A stretch of DNA of 20,629 nt from Olsenella sp. (GCA_015062715.1 SUUD01000009.1:1-20629), one strand, 5' to 3'; shown: positions 1 through 7,323, numbered from the stretch's first letter. Notes: generated by a model from the sequence alone, not told the origin. Numbers and translations are program-made.

Positions 1-2
1 TG

Positions 3-290
3 CTGGTGGCTGGCCTCGACATTGGGATTAACTACATCGTGGACGAGGACGAGGAGCGGATCGTGCACGGGCTGCCCTTCGACCCCATCGCCGAGCCCGA
101 GCTCATGGCCGAGCTGATGGAGGCCGATGACGGTGTGCAGTTCTCGCATACGCTGGAGGAGCAGGTCGGCGGCCAGCTGGAGGCCGGGTTCGTGCTCACG
201 GGCCTCTACGAGGACACCAACGGCGAGGGGCGCCTGCACGAGCTGGGGATTCCGTCGTTTGTCGCCACGCGCGCGGTGCTTGCGGGGTAG
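3..290 (+). CDS. SAM-dependent methyltransferase, C-terminal part (5' truncated by window edge)
   Basis: The reading frame is open from the first complete codon in the window to a TAG at 288-290, so only about 95 C-terminal residues are visible and the true start lies upstream. The internal GTG at 6 is unlikely to be the start. The segment with GLDIGINYIVDED, the LPFDP turn, DDGVQFSHTLEEQ and GFVLTGLYEDTN matches, from memory, the C-terminal end of small class I SAM-dependent methyltransferases common in Firmicutes and Coriobacteria; the TGLYEDTNG and 'IPSFVATRA' endings are typical. The SAM-binding Rossmann motifs would be upstream and cannot be checked. The substrate is unknown. The stop codon lies 4 nt before the next gene, so the two are probably co-transcribed. 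Confidence 0.75.
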   Translation: MVAGLDIGINYIVDEDEERIVHGLPFDPIAEPELMAELMEADDGVQFSHTLEEQVGGQLEAGFVLTGLYEDTNGEGRLHELGIPSFVATRAVLAG

Positions 291-294
291 GGCC

Positions 295-825
295 ATGAGG
301 ATCATCCGCAAGATAGACCTGCTCAAGGACCCGGCCCTCTATCGGAAGATGATGCGGGCCACCACGGTCATGCTCGTGGCCTGCATCGCCGTGGTGCTGT
401 GGTGGGTCGTGCAGGGCGGCCGGCGCCCGGGCTTTGTCACCCTGCTTCTCGTCGTCGTTCTCACAAGCTTCGTCTACCCGGCCCACGAGTACGTCCACGG
501 GGCATTCTTCCGCCTGCTGGGCCCGCCCGGCACCAAGGTGGTCTACGGCTTTGGCATGGGGTTCCTCTTCACCAGCGCGGAGGGAGCCATCCTTTCGCGC
601 GACCGCTACCTGGTGGTCACGCTCGCTCCCACGGTCATCTTCACCGTGGCCACGCTTGCCCTTGGCCGGGCCCTTGACCAGCAGCTCATTGGCGCTGCCG
701 TGTGCGTGCTGCATCTCTTTGGCTGCGTGGGTGACATCGTCATGGCGGGCGAGGTGGTGGCAACCGACGGCGTGACCCACGTGCGCGACACCGGCACCGG
801 GGCCGAGCTGCTGGCGGTGGAGTAG
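295..825 (+). CDS. DUF3267-like membrane zincin (putative metalloprotease)
   Basis: This is a 176-residue integral membrane protein. The ATG at 295 is chosen because it lies just past the upstream stop and begins a natural protein (MRIIRKIDLLKDP); longer in-frame versions read through the upstream gene in another frame. Hydrophobic segments lie at about residues 23-40, 46-62, 105-125 and 130-150. A zincin-type HExxH signature is present as H64-E65-Y-V-H68, just after the second membrane segment, followed by a small conserved-looking FRLLGPPG turn. This layout is that of the DUF3267 family of putative membrane zinc peptidases. A GDIVMAGE motif near residue 148 could give the third metal ligand. 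Substrate and role are unknown. The ribosome site is weak, and translation may be coupled to the methyltransferase. The gene converges on the thioesterase with only 3 nt between stop codons. Confidence 0.7.
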   Translation: MRIIRKIDLLKDPALYRKMMRATTVMLVACIAVVLWWVVQGGRRPGFVTLLLVVVLTSFVYPAHEYVHGAFFRLLGPPGTKVVYGFGMGFLFTSAEGAILSRDRYLVVTLAPTVIFTVATLALGRALDQQLIGAAVCVLHLFGCVGDIVMAGEVVATDGVTHVRDTGTGAELLAVE

Positions 826-828
826 GCC

Positions 829-1323
829 CTAGAACCCCTCCGCGTCACGCTGCTTGCGAATGGCGATGCGCTTCTCGGCGTCCTCCCACTCGCGGCGCTC
901 CTCGTCGCTCACCAGCTCGAGCCCAAACTCCACGGGCTGCGGCGTGCCGTGGGCATCCACGCAGACCTCGGTGAGGTAGGCGGTGTTGATGGCGTTGCGC
1001 TCGCCGGTGGCGCAGTCCTCCACGTAGACGTCCACGCGCACCTCCATGGAGGTGCGCCCCACGTGGGTCAGGCGCGCGCACACGTAGACGACGTCGTTGA
1101 GGTAGGCCGGGTGCCTGAAGACGAGCGAGTCGACGCAGGCCGTGGTGATGGATGCCCCGCAGTGCCTGCGCGCGGCGATGCCCGCGGTCGTGTCGATCCA
1201 CTCCATGAGGCGTCCGCCAAAGAGGCGGTTTTCCCCGTTGATGTCCTTGTGCTGGAGGATGAACGTGGACGCGGTGAGCGAGTCGGCGACGCGCTTGCTT
1301 CCCTTGGGATAGGTGCGCTGCAT
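829..1323 (-). CDS. Acyl-CoA thioesterase, hotdog fold (YciA/BFIT-like)
   Basis: The protein has 164 residues, a normal length for a single-hotdog acyl-CoA hydrolase. The diagnostic stretch is N32-R-L-F-G-G-R-L-M-E-W-I-D44, matching the family's 'N..G.LFGG.LM...D' region with the likely catalytic Asp at 44, followed by an Ala-rich helix (TTAGIAARRH). The later segments DSLVFRHPAYLNDVV and THVGRTSMEVRVDVYVED match the central strands of the fold. It should hydrolyse acyl-CoA to free acid and CoA in the cytoplasm; chain-length preference cannot be read from sequence. The ATG at 1323 is preceded on the minus strand by AGGAAGG, a good Shine-Dalgarno sequence. It is divergent from queH and convergent with the DUF3267 gene. 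Confidence 0.85.
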   Translation of the reverse strand: MQRTYPKGSKRVADSLTASTFILQHKDINGENRLFGGRLMEWIDTTAGIAARRHCGASITTACVDSLVFRHPAYLNDVVYVCARLTHVGRTSMEVRVDVYVEDCATGERNAINTAYLTEVCVDAHGTPQPVEFGLELVSDEERREWEDAEKRIAIRKQRDAEGF

Positions 1324-1355
1324 GGTGGCCCCCCTTCCTGACGCTGGCCTCCCTA

Positions 1356-1370
1356 ACGATACCCTACAAT
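1356..1370. promoter_or_regulatory. Possible divergent promoter region between thioesterase and queH
   Basis: The 89-bp gap between the two divergent genes contains TACAAT at 1365-1370 on the plus strand, a plausible -10 box for queH about 42 nt before its ATG. On the minus strand the overlapping TATCGT (complement of 1356-1361) could serve the thioesterase. No convincing -35 box is visible at the right distance for either, so this is a weak call. Confidence 0.3.
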
Positions 1371-1412
1371 CGAGGCTGCGCGACCGGAACGACGCGAGAG
1401 GGGAGGGCCGCG

Positions 1413-2015
1413 ATGGACGACGGGCGCACGCCGCTCCTGCTGCACGCCTGCTGCGGGCCCTGCTCGCTCGAGCCGCTGCGGATCCTGCGCGAGGAGGGCT
1501 TCGAGCCCACCATCTGCTGGGTCAACCCCAACATCCAGCCCGACGCCGAGCACGACCTGCGCCTGGCAACCCTTCTGGCCTGGGCGCGCGACGTTGCGCA
1601 CGTTGACGTGATCGTCGGCCGCTGCGAGCGCGACCGCTGGGAGCGCCTGGTGGCCCCGCATGGCCTGGATCGGCCGGCGCGCTGCCGCGCCTGCTACGCG
1701 CTGCGCCTCTCCGAGGCCTGCCGCATTGCCCGCGAGCGGGGCTTCACGCATGTCTCGACCACGCTGGCCGTCTCGCCCCACCAGCTCTATGACGTGTGCA
1801 TGGAGGCGCTCGTGCGCATCGCGGGCGCAAACGACCTGGTGCCCGTGGTGCGCGACTATCGCGAGCTCTACGAGGGCGCCTACGAGCACGCCCGTGAGCT
1901 GGGCATGTACACGCAGAGCTGGTGCGGGTGCCGCTTCTCGGCCGTGGAGGCCGCCGTCGAGCGCCATGCCGCGCGCGACGAGCGCAAGGCGGCCCGCGCG
2001 GCCGTACGCCACTAG
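1413..2015 (+). CDS. queH: Epoxyqueuosine reductase QueH
   Basis: This 200-residue protein matches the QueH (former DUF208) family, which carries out the last step of queuosine synthesis by reducing epoxyqueuosine to queuosine in tRNA, independently of cobalamin-dependent QueG. The sequence shows the family's cysteine pattern: HACCGPC at the N-terminus (Cys13, Cys14, Cys17), CRACY (Cys91, Cys94) and QSWCGCRFS (Cys171, Cys173), the expected ligands for an Fe-S cluster and iron site. The NPNIQP and TTLAVSPHQ segments are also typical. The ATG at 1413 follows a strong purine run (GAGGGGAGGG). queA and tgt, acting earlier in the pathway, lie further along in this window. The stop codon at 2013-2015 directly abuts a repeat array, and no terminator is visible after it. 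Confidence 0.93.
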   Translation: MDDGRTPLLLHACCGPCSLEPLRILREEGFEPTICWVNPNIQPDAEHDLRLATLLAWARDVAHVDVIVGRCERDRWERLVAPHGLDRPARCRACYALRLSEACRIARERGFTHVSTTLAVSPHQLYDVCMEALVRIAGANDLVPVVRDYRELYEGAYEHARELGMYTQSWCGCRFSAVEAAVERHAARDERKAARAAVRH

Positions 2016-2130
2016 TGTTGTGTTAGCGGCATTATTGGGGTCATATTGTGTTGTGTTAGCGGCTAATTCTGGCGCTAGGCATGTTGTGTTAGCGGCATAC
2101 TCGGCCTATCATCATGTTGTGTTTGCGGCA
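2016..2130 (+). repeat. Four-unit iteron-like repeat array with exact 33-bp period
   Basis: A 16-bp unit reading TGTTGTGTTAGCGGCA occurs at 2016-2031, 2049-2064 (last base T), 2082-2097 and 2115-2130 (TTT instead of TTA in the middle). Start-to-start distance is exactly 33 bp three times, about three helical turns, while the 17-bp spacers are unrelated to each other. The array begins at the first base after the queH stop codon and ends 3 nt before the Shine-Dalgarno sequence of the ATPase gene. In units 2 and 4 the core is a perfect interrupted palindrome (TTAGC-G-GCTAA and TTTGC-G-GCAAA). The even spacing on one DNA face suggests binding sites for an oligomeric or cooperative protein; the function is inferred. 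Confidence 0.9.
2084..2112 (+). promoter_or_regulatory. Candidate promoter inside the repeat array
   Basis: Repeat unit 3 supplies TTGTGT (2084-2089) as a -35-like element and, 17 bp later, TATCAT (2107-2112) is one mismatch from the -10 consensus. Transcription would begin near 2119, inside repeat unit 4, giving a leader of about 28 nt. A protein bound to the repeats would then sit directly on the promoter. Unit 1 has a poorer equivalent (TTGTGT at 2018, TCATAT at 2041). Confidence 0.4.
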
Positions 2131-2146
2131 AACAAGGAGGTAAAGC

Positions 2147-3517
2147 ATGCTTGAGCGGCACGCCTATCAGACACTTCTCTCGTGGAAGCGCGAGTCCTCC
2201 AGCAAGGCACTGCTCATCGATGGCGCCCGCCAGATTGGCAAGACGTTTCTTGTCGAGGAGTTTGCGCGGCGCGAGTATCCCTCCTACATCAAGGTCGACT
2301 TCCTGAAGGACTCGCAGGCTGCCATGACCCTCTCCTCGGCACGAAGCGCGCGCGAGGTCATAGAGGCGCTCTCCCTCATTTCTGGCAGACGGGTCATTGC
2401 GGGCGAGACACTTGTGTTTCTTGACGAGGTGCAGGAGGCACAGGATCTCATCACCTTCTCGAAGTACATAGTTCAAGACGGAAGGTTCCCGCTCATCATG
2501 AGCGGGTCGATGCTGGGGGTAGAGCTCAACCACGTCAAGTCGTTTCCCGTTGGCTTTCTGCGCGAGGAGATGATGTACCCGCTGGACCTCCGGGAGTTCT
2601 CCTCTGCGCTCGGCGTTCCCGCCTCGGTCATGGATACCGTTTACGAGTGCTTCGAAGAGAAGCTTCCGGTTCCACAGGGCATCCATGATCGCCTCATCGA
2701 CATCTTCAGGCTCTACGTCGTGATAGGTGGCATGCCAGAAGCCGTCCAAGCATATCTCGACAATGGATACGACCTGGGAGCCTCGCGTGAGGTGCAGGAG
2801 GGCCTTGTCAGCCTCTACCGGGAGGACATCGCAAAGCATGCGGGCGACCGAGTGCTTCAGGTCAAGGCCATCTACGATTCCATTCCTGCCCAGCTTGACA
2901 AAGAGAACAAGCGCTTCCTCCTCAAGCAGGTAAAGGCCGACGCCAAGTTTGAGCGCTACGCGAATGACTTTGCGTGGCTCGTTGGGGCCCGTGCCGCGCT
3001 CAAGGCGACGTGTGTGACGGACCCACGTCCCATGCTCGAGCGAAGCGAGGAGCAGGGTCGTTTCAAGCTGTATCTGTCTGACTCCGGCATGCTCATGTCG
3101 TGCTACTCGACGGACGTCGCGCTCGCCGCCCGTTCCGGCGAGCGGAGCGTGAACTTTGGGGGCGTTTACGAGAACGTCGTTGCCCAGGAGCTTGCCTCGG
3201 CGGGCGTGCCACTCCACTACTACCATCACACGAGACTCGGCGAAATTGACTTTATGGGCGAAGCCGGGGGTGCGGCGCTGCCCATCGAGGTCAAGTCGGG
3301 AAAGAGCTACCGCAGACACGTCGCTCTCAACAATCTGCTGCGCTCCGATGAGTACGGCATCAAGAAGGCGTACGTCCTCTCCGAGGCAAATGTCGATTCC
3401 GAGCAGCGCGAGGGCGGTACCGTGTACTACCTGCCGCTCTACATGTTGCCCTTTGTTGCGCAGGAATTGGCTGGGGCATCGCTTGGGGGAGCGATCGCCC
3501 CTCCGCCGGCGTGGTAG
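2147..3517 (+). CDS. AAA_14/DUF4143 ATPase with PD-(D/E)XK-like C-terminus
   Basis: The protein has 456 residues. An N-terminal AAA domain carries Walker A (G26-A-R-Q-I-G-K32-T33) and Walker B (L-V-F-L-D93-E94-V-Q), followed by the MSGSMLG sensor-like strand. A middle region includes the LVSLYREDIAKHAG segment typical of DUF4143. The C-terminal part has D368 in GEIDFM and E381-V-K383 in PIEVKSG, the layout of a PD-(D/E)XK nuclease-like fold. Members of this family are frequent, often multicopy accessory genes in gut bacteria and archaea; their role is not established. The ATG at 2147 follows AAGGAGG at 2134-2140. The 33-bp repeat array directly upstream is probably its control region. The gene is visibly less GC-rich than queH and queA, suggesting transfer. 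It ends 14 nt from a convergent gene. Confidence 0.88.
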   Translation: MLERHAYQTLLSWKRESSSKALLIDGARQIGKTFLVEEFARREYPSYIKVDFLKDSQAAMTLSSARSAREVIEALSLISGRRVIAGETLVFLDEVQEAQDLITFSKYIVQDGRFPLIMSGSMLGVELNHVKSFPVGFLREEMMYPLDLREFSSALGVPASVMDTVYECFEEKLPVPQGIHDRLIDIFRLYVVIGGMPEAVQAYLDNGYDLGASREVQEGLVSLYREDIAKHAGDRVLQVKAIYDSIPAQLDKENKRFLLKQVKADAKFERYANDFAWLVGARAALKATCVTDPRPMLERSEEQGRFKLYLSDSGMLMSCYSTDVALAARSGERSVNFGGVYENVVAQELASAGVPLHYYHHTRLGEIDFMGEAGGAALPIEVKSGKSYRRHVALNNLLRSDEYGIKKAYVLSEANVDSEQREGGTVYYLPLYMLPFVAQELAGASLGGAIAPPPAW

Positions 3518-3531
3518 GGATGGGTGACAAT

Positions 3532-4962
3532 CTATATCTTTACCCAGATGGCGGGGCGAACACCAATATTGAGTCCAAGAATGGCCCCGCTCCATCCGCC
3601 CGTAGCTTCTCCAAACTGGCCATCCGGCATCATTATCAAGTCAACCCTACCCTGGCTGTAGCTGTCGCTCAGCCACCAATAGCCCTCGTTGTCGACCCCA
3701 TTGAGTTGTACCCTCGCATAAGGCGTGTGGACAGCGCTGCGGCTTACTTCGCTTTCGAAATACCGTTCCACCTCACTCCGGCTCAAACAGAATGGCTCGC
3801 CGTCAATCATGTCGCGCTCTTGTTCCGTGAACGCCTCAAAGTAGAACTTGTCCACCAAGAACCTGTGCAGCTCACAGTCCTCCCAGCTTGCTGTCCCGCC
3901 AGAGTTGAAGGGCATCGAGTCGAGGATGTGATTGCTGACGAGCAACACCCTCCCGTCCTCGACCGCTAGGACCTGCCACCTGATTCGCTCGGGGCCGTTC
4001 GTCGCATTGTTATCCTGCTCGTATGACCCCATGAAGGTGAAGTCCCCAACTTGTGCCATTTCGAGCGCGCCTTCCCTCACGGCAGCGACCCTCTCTTGCT
4101 CGGCCTGCTCAGCTGCCCTCTCGCGGGCAGGTATGACAACCAGAGTCCCGAACGCCGTGGCGGCGGCAACGACGAGGGCGATGGCGGCGACGGCTATGCG
4201 AGACCGCTTCGAGCGCTTTTTTGCACCCTCGATCCCTTCCGCGCACTTTTGGACCAACCCGGCGGAGTCACGGTATCCGCCTAGCCCTTCAAAGAGCGCA
4301 CGTGCTTGTTCCATCTGGGTGATGGACCCTTCTGCTAAGGCATCTGAGGCCGCTTGGTACTGGAGCTCGCGGTCTCTCTCCTCGAGCCACTCCTCATCTT
4401 CGAGTCTAGGGAGCAGCTCAAGCGGTGCGTCGCAGGCATGGCACGTTTCCCGTCCAACATTGAGCGAGCCACACGAGCAAGTCCACCAGCCGTTGCCTCG
4501 GTATATGCGATTCTGCAGCTTCTCGGGGTTAAGGCCCGCGGCTTTGAGTTCGGCCTCCCTCGCCCTCTTGGCCTCGGGGGAGAGAGGGAGTAGTTCCTGC
4601 CCGGGCAATGCAATCGCAGGTTCAAAAGAGGTGGCATCCCCCGCGCGCATCACAAAGGCGGCAACCTGCTCGACTTCTGACGAGGACAGCCTTAGCGCCT
4701 TCGGTACCCATTCACTGCCGGGCGTAACGTTTGCGTCAAGGGTTGAGAACTCGACCGTTTCGACGGTGCCGCCAGGTGTGGTCACGTGCGCCGTAATTAC
4801 GATGGCGTCGATCGTGTCGTTAGAGACGTTACGGGTCTTTATCTGCAAGAACGCCGTTTGGGACTCGGTGTCACGCGAGACCTGGACGACCTCGATCCGT
4901 ACGGGGCAGCCAGGTTGCCATTTGGGGTTCTCGTCGCGATAAACTACCTTGTAATTGGCCAT
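3532..4962 (-). CDS. Zinc-ribbon, single-TM protein with C-terminal DUF6273 domain
   Basis: This 476-residue protein has four parts. Residues 1-115 look like a beta-rich domain (alternating V/T/I strands, for example DAIVITAHVTTPGG). A zinc ribbon follows with C162-x-C164-G and C174-x-x-C177. Residues 204-243 carry the small helical motif 'RALFEGLGGYRDSAGLVQKC'. A basic stretch (KKRSKRSR) precedes one membrane segment at about 256-278. Residues 305-476 match DUF6273, from IRWQVLAVEDGRVLLVSNHILD through YWWLSDSYSQGR to the GVRPAIWVKI end. Basic residues before the membrane segment put the ribbon inside and DUF6273 outside the cell. The function is unknown; a sensor or surface role is only a guess. 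The ATG directly touches the upstream stop codon, with AAGGTG 8 nt before it, so translation is probably coupled. Confidence 0.8.
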   Translation of the reverse strand: MANYKVVYRDENPKWQPGCPVRIEVVQVSRDTESQTAFLQIKTRNVSNDTIDAIVITAHVTTPGGTVETVEFSTLDANVTPGSEWVPKALRLSSSEVEQVAAFVMRAGDATSFEPAIALPGQELLPLSPEAKRAREAELKAAGLNPEKLQNRIYRGNGWWTCSCGSLNVGRETCHACDAPLELLPRLEDEEWLEERDRELQYQAASDALAEGSITQMEQARALFEGLGGYRDSAGLVQKCAEGIEGAKKRSKRSRIAVAAIALVVAAATAFGTLVVIPARERAAEQAEQERVAAVREGALEMAQVGDFTFMGSYEQDNNATNGPERIRWQVLAVEDGRVLLVSNHILDSMPFNSGGTASWEDCELHRFLVDKFYFEAFTEQERDMIDGEPFCLSRSEVERYFESEVSRSAVHTPYARVQLNGVDNEGYWWLSDSYSQGRVDLIMMPDGQFGEATGGWSGAILGLNIGVRPAIWVKI

Positions 4963-5661
4963 CTATTCAACACCTTCAATCTTGCTGCTCCAAGCCCTTT
5001 CCGTCACGGCCTCGTTGATGAGCGTCGCGAGCCTCTTGCCAAACGTGACTAGGTCCCTATCCAGAAGCAGGGGTTTTAGAAGATCGACATACGTGCTGGG
5101 ACTCATGGCTATCTGCTCAAGAGACCGTGCCATGGCATCCTCCGCAATGGCGCCGTTCCGCTTTGCTTGGCGGCATATATCCTGGACCGCTTTACCGGTG
5201 ACATCGCTGCCAAACGTCTCGTCAAGAAGCAGGAAGAAGTCCGCGAGCGAAATCCGCAAGGCCCTTCCGGTGAGTTCAGGCTCAAAACCGAGGTTCTTCG
5301 ACTCGACGATGTCCTGGATGGCTTGGAGGTATATGGGATCGTTTACCTGGATTCGAATGCGCTTATCCTCAAGAAGATTCGATGGCGCATGCTCCAAAAG
5401 GTAAAGGAGGCAATCTTCCTCGCTCGGCTGCTCCTGGAAGGCGAGCGAACGTCGTACCGAAAGTGTGCGAACGCGGGCCTCAGTAAGTCCGAGCTGTCGT
5501 CCAATCTGGTAATAGCTCGGACGGGTTCCTTCTCGCTCAACTCCTCGCATATAGATGTCGAAGAGATAGACCTCAAGCTCGGTCTTCGTCATGTTGGCGA
5601 AGTCGCGGCAAAAGAAGCGTTTCGTCAGCCGTTCGAAATCATCTGCGGTCCAAGCGAGCAT
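4963..5661 (-). CDS. Hypothetical protein with HTH-like segment
   Basis: I do not recognise the family. The ATG at 5661 (MLAWTADDFERL) is preferred because AAGGAGG lies 4 nt before it; a longer version from the ATG at 5676 has no ribosome site and would encode that same Shine-Dalgarno sequence. The product has 232 residues, mostly helical and soluble, with no membrane segment. Residues 46-72 (TRPSYYQIGRQLGLTEARVR) look like a helix-turn-helix, so it could bind DNA. The C-terminal half has amphipathic helices rich in Leu, with a Leu-rich stretch near residues 170-180 (SLADFFLLLDETFG). It is the middle gene of a three-gene minus-strand unit: 39 nt after the small two-TM gene and 0 nt before the DUF6273 gene. 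Codon use is less GC-biased than the neighbouring core genes. Confidence 0.72.
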   Translation of the reverse strand: MLAWTADDFERLTKRFFCRDFANMTKTELEVYLFDIYMRGVEREGTRPSYYQIGRQLGLTEARVRTLSVRRSLAFQEQPSEEDCLLYLLEHAPSNLLEDKRIRIQVNDPIYLQAIQDIVESKNLGFEPELTGRALRISLADFFLLLDETFGSDVTGKAVQDICRQAKRNGAIAEDAMARSLEQIAMSPSTYVDLLKPLLLDRDLVTFGKRLATLINEAVTERAWSSKIEGVE

Positions 5662-5700
5662 CCCGCCTCCTTGCATTACGGTTGTCTAGCTGGTTGCGGG

Positions 5701-5961
5701 TCAGAGGCTCGGAAGCTCGTCTTCGGTGGGAACCAGCAGCGTGTCTGTCGGCCTGCCCGCCTTGTCGGGGAGGGCGATTGTGTACAGTGCGGCAACGACA
5801 CCCGTTCCAAAGAGGCTGAGGGCCCATATGGTCCCGGACCTGTCGGCGTACCCCTTTTCCTTGGCGATGTCGACAAACTTGGAGGTGATGTAGTACCAGC
5901 CGATCAAGCCGAAAAAGAAGAATAGCCAGAACACGGCCTGGTACGATTCATACGAATACAT
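5701..5961 (-). CDS. Small two-TM membrane protein
   Basis: The product has 86 residues. The ATG at 5961 is chosen because AAAGGAGAGG precedes it at normal spacing; a longer frame from 6003 would encode this ribosome site. Two hydrophobic segments are visible: about residues 7-28 (AVFWLFFFFGLIGWYYI) and about 47-64 (IWALSLFGTGVVAALYTIAL), joined by a charged loop (KFVDIAKEKGYADRSG). An acidic, Pro/Thr-containing tail follows. This helix-loop-helix form, with a GWYYITSKFVDIAKEKGY loop, resembles small membrane proteins found in many accessory regions, but I cannot name a family. It is the first gene of the minus-strand unit and is immediately downstream of the candidate poly-G promoter. Confidence 0.75.
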   Translation of the reverse strand: MYSYESYQAVFWLFFFFGLIGWYYITSKFVDIAKEKGYADRSGTIWALSLFGTGVVAALYTIALPDKAGRPTDTLLVPTEDELPSL

Positions 5962-6039
5962 GCGAGCCTCTCCTTTTCCCTTTTGGTGTAGCGAGCCGTA
6001 CAAACGACTAGCGACGCTTTTTGATGTGCGGTCCTGAAA

Positions 6040-6065
6040 AATGTAGGGGGGGGGTTCATTGTCAA
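6040..6065 (-). promoter_or_regulatory. Candidate phase-variable promoter with a G9/C9 spacer tract
   Basis: On the minus strand a perfect -35 box TTGACA (complement of 6060-6065) is followed 14 bp later by TACATT (complement of 6040-6045), four of six bases matching the -10 consensus. Nine of the 14 spacer bases are one homopolymer (G at 6046-6054 on the plus strand). The present spacing is shorter than the 17-bp optimum, so slippage to 11-13 residues would strengthen the promoter. It sits 79 nt upstream of the small membrane protein gene. Activity and length variation are inferred. Confidence 0.5.
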
Positions 6066-6125
6066 GGCACCTTAGGTATACGGCGATTGCGGTGATTGAT
6101 TGCGCTCGCGCGGCCTCGCGTCATG

Positions 6126-6134
6126 TGGGATAAT
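6126..6134 (+). promoter_or_regulatory. Extended -10 promoter for queA
   Basis: TGGGATAAT at 6126-6134 combines the TG extension with GATAAT, one mismatch from the -10 consensus, 40 nt before the queA start. No clear -35 is seen, which extended -10 promoters can tolerate. Confidence 0.45.
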
Positions 6135-6174
6135 CACGCGTCGCACATCACGGACCTGACAGGAGGCGCGACCC

Positions 6175-7266
<1,092 letters not shown>

Positions 7267-7323
7267 GGGGCTGGATGGGGCACGGCTCGCAAGTCTCGTT
7301 CCATGCCCACCCAAACGACAACG

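Noticed and set aside
2016..2130. Repeat array read as a CRISPR array
   Set aside because: There are only four short 16-bp units with 17-bp spacers and no cas genes. The units sit in a promoter position of the next gene, which fits operator or iteron repeats better.
1660..2154. Open frame through the repeats, giving an 11-residue VVLAA repeat peptide
   Set aside because: Most of it is an out-of-frame shadow of queH. The repeat peptide is only a consequence of the 33-bp period being divisible by three, and it has no ribosome site of its own.
3478..3495. ATCGCT/AGCGAT hairpin near the end of the ATPase gene
   Set aside because: It has only 6 bp, lies within coding sequence and has no T-run, so it is too weak to call a terminator.
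5167..5925. Plus-strand open frame of 252 codons opposite the HTH-like and two-TM genes
   Set aside because: No ribosome site or domain is seen. The minus-strand genes have good ribosome sites, operon spacing and, for the small gene, clear membrane segments.
2001..6013. Possible flanking direct repeat of the island: GCCGTAC-N3-ACTAG at 2001 and GCCGTAC-N5-ACTAG at 5995
   Set aside because: The gaps differ (3 and 5 nt), the first copy lies inside the queH coding end, and short matches like this can occur by chance. An empty-site comparison would be needed to revive it.
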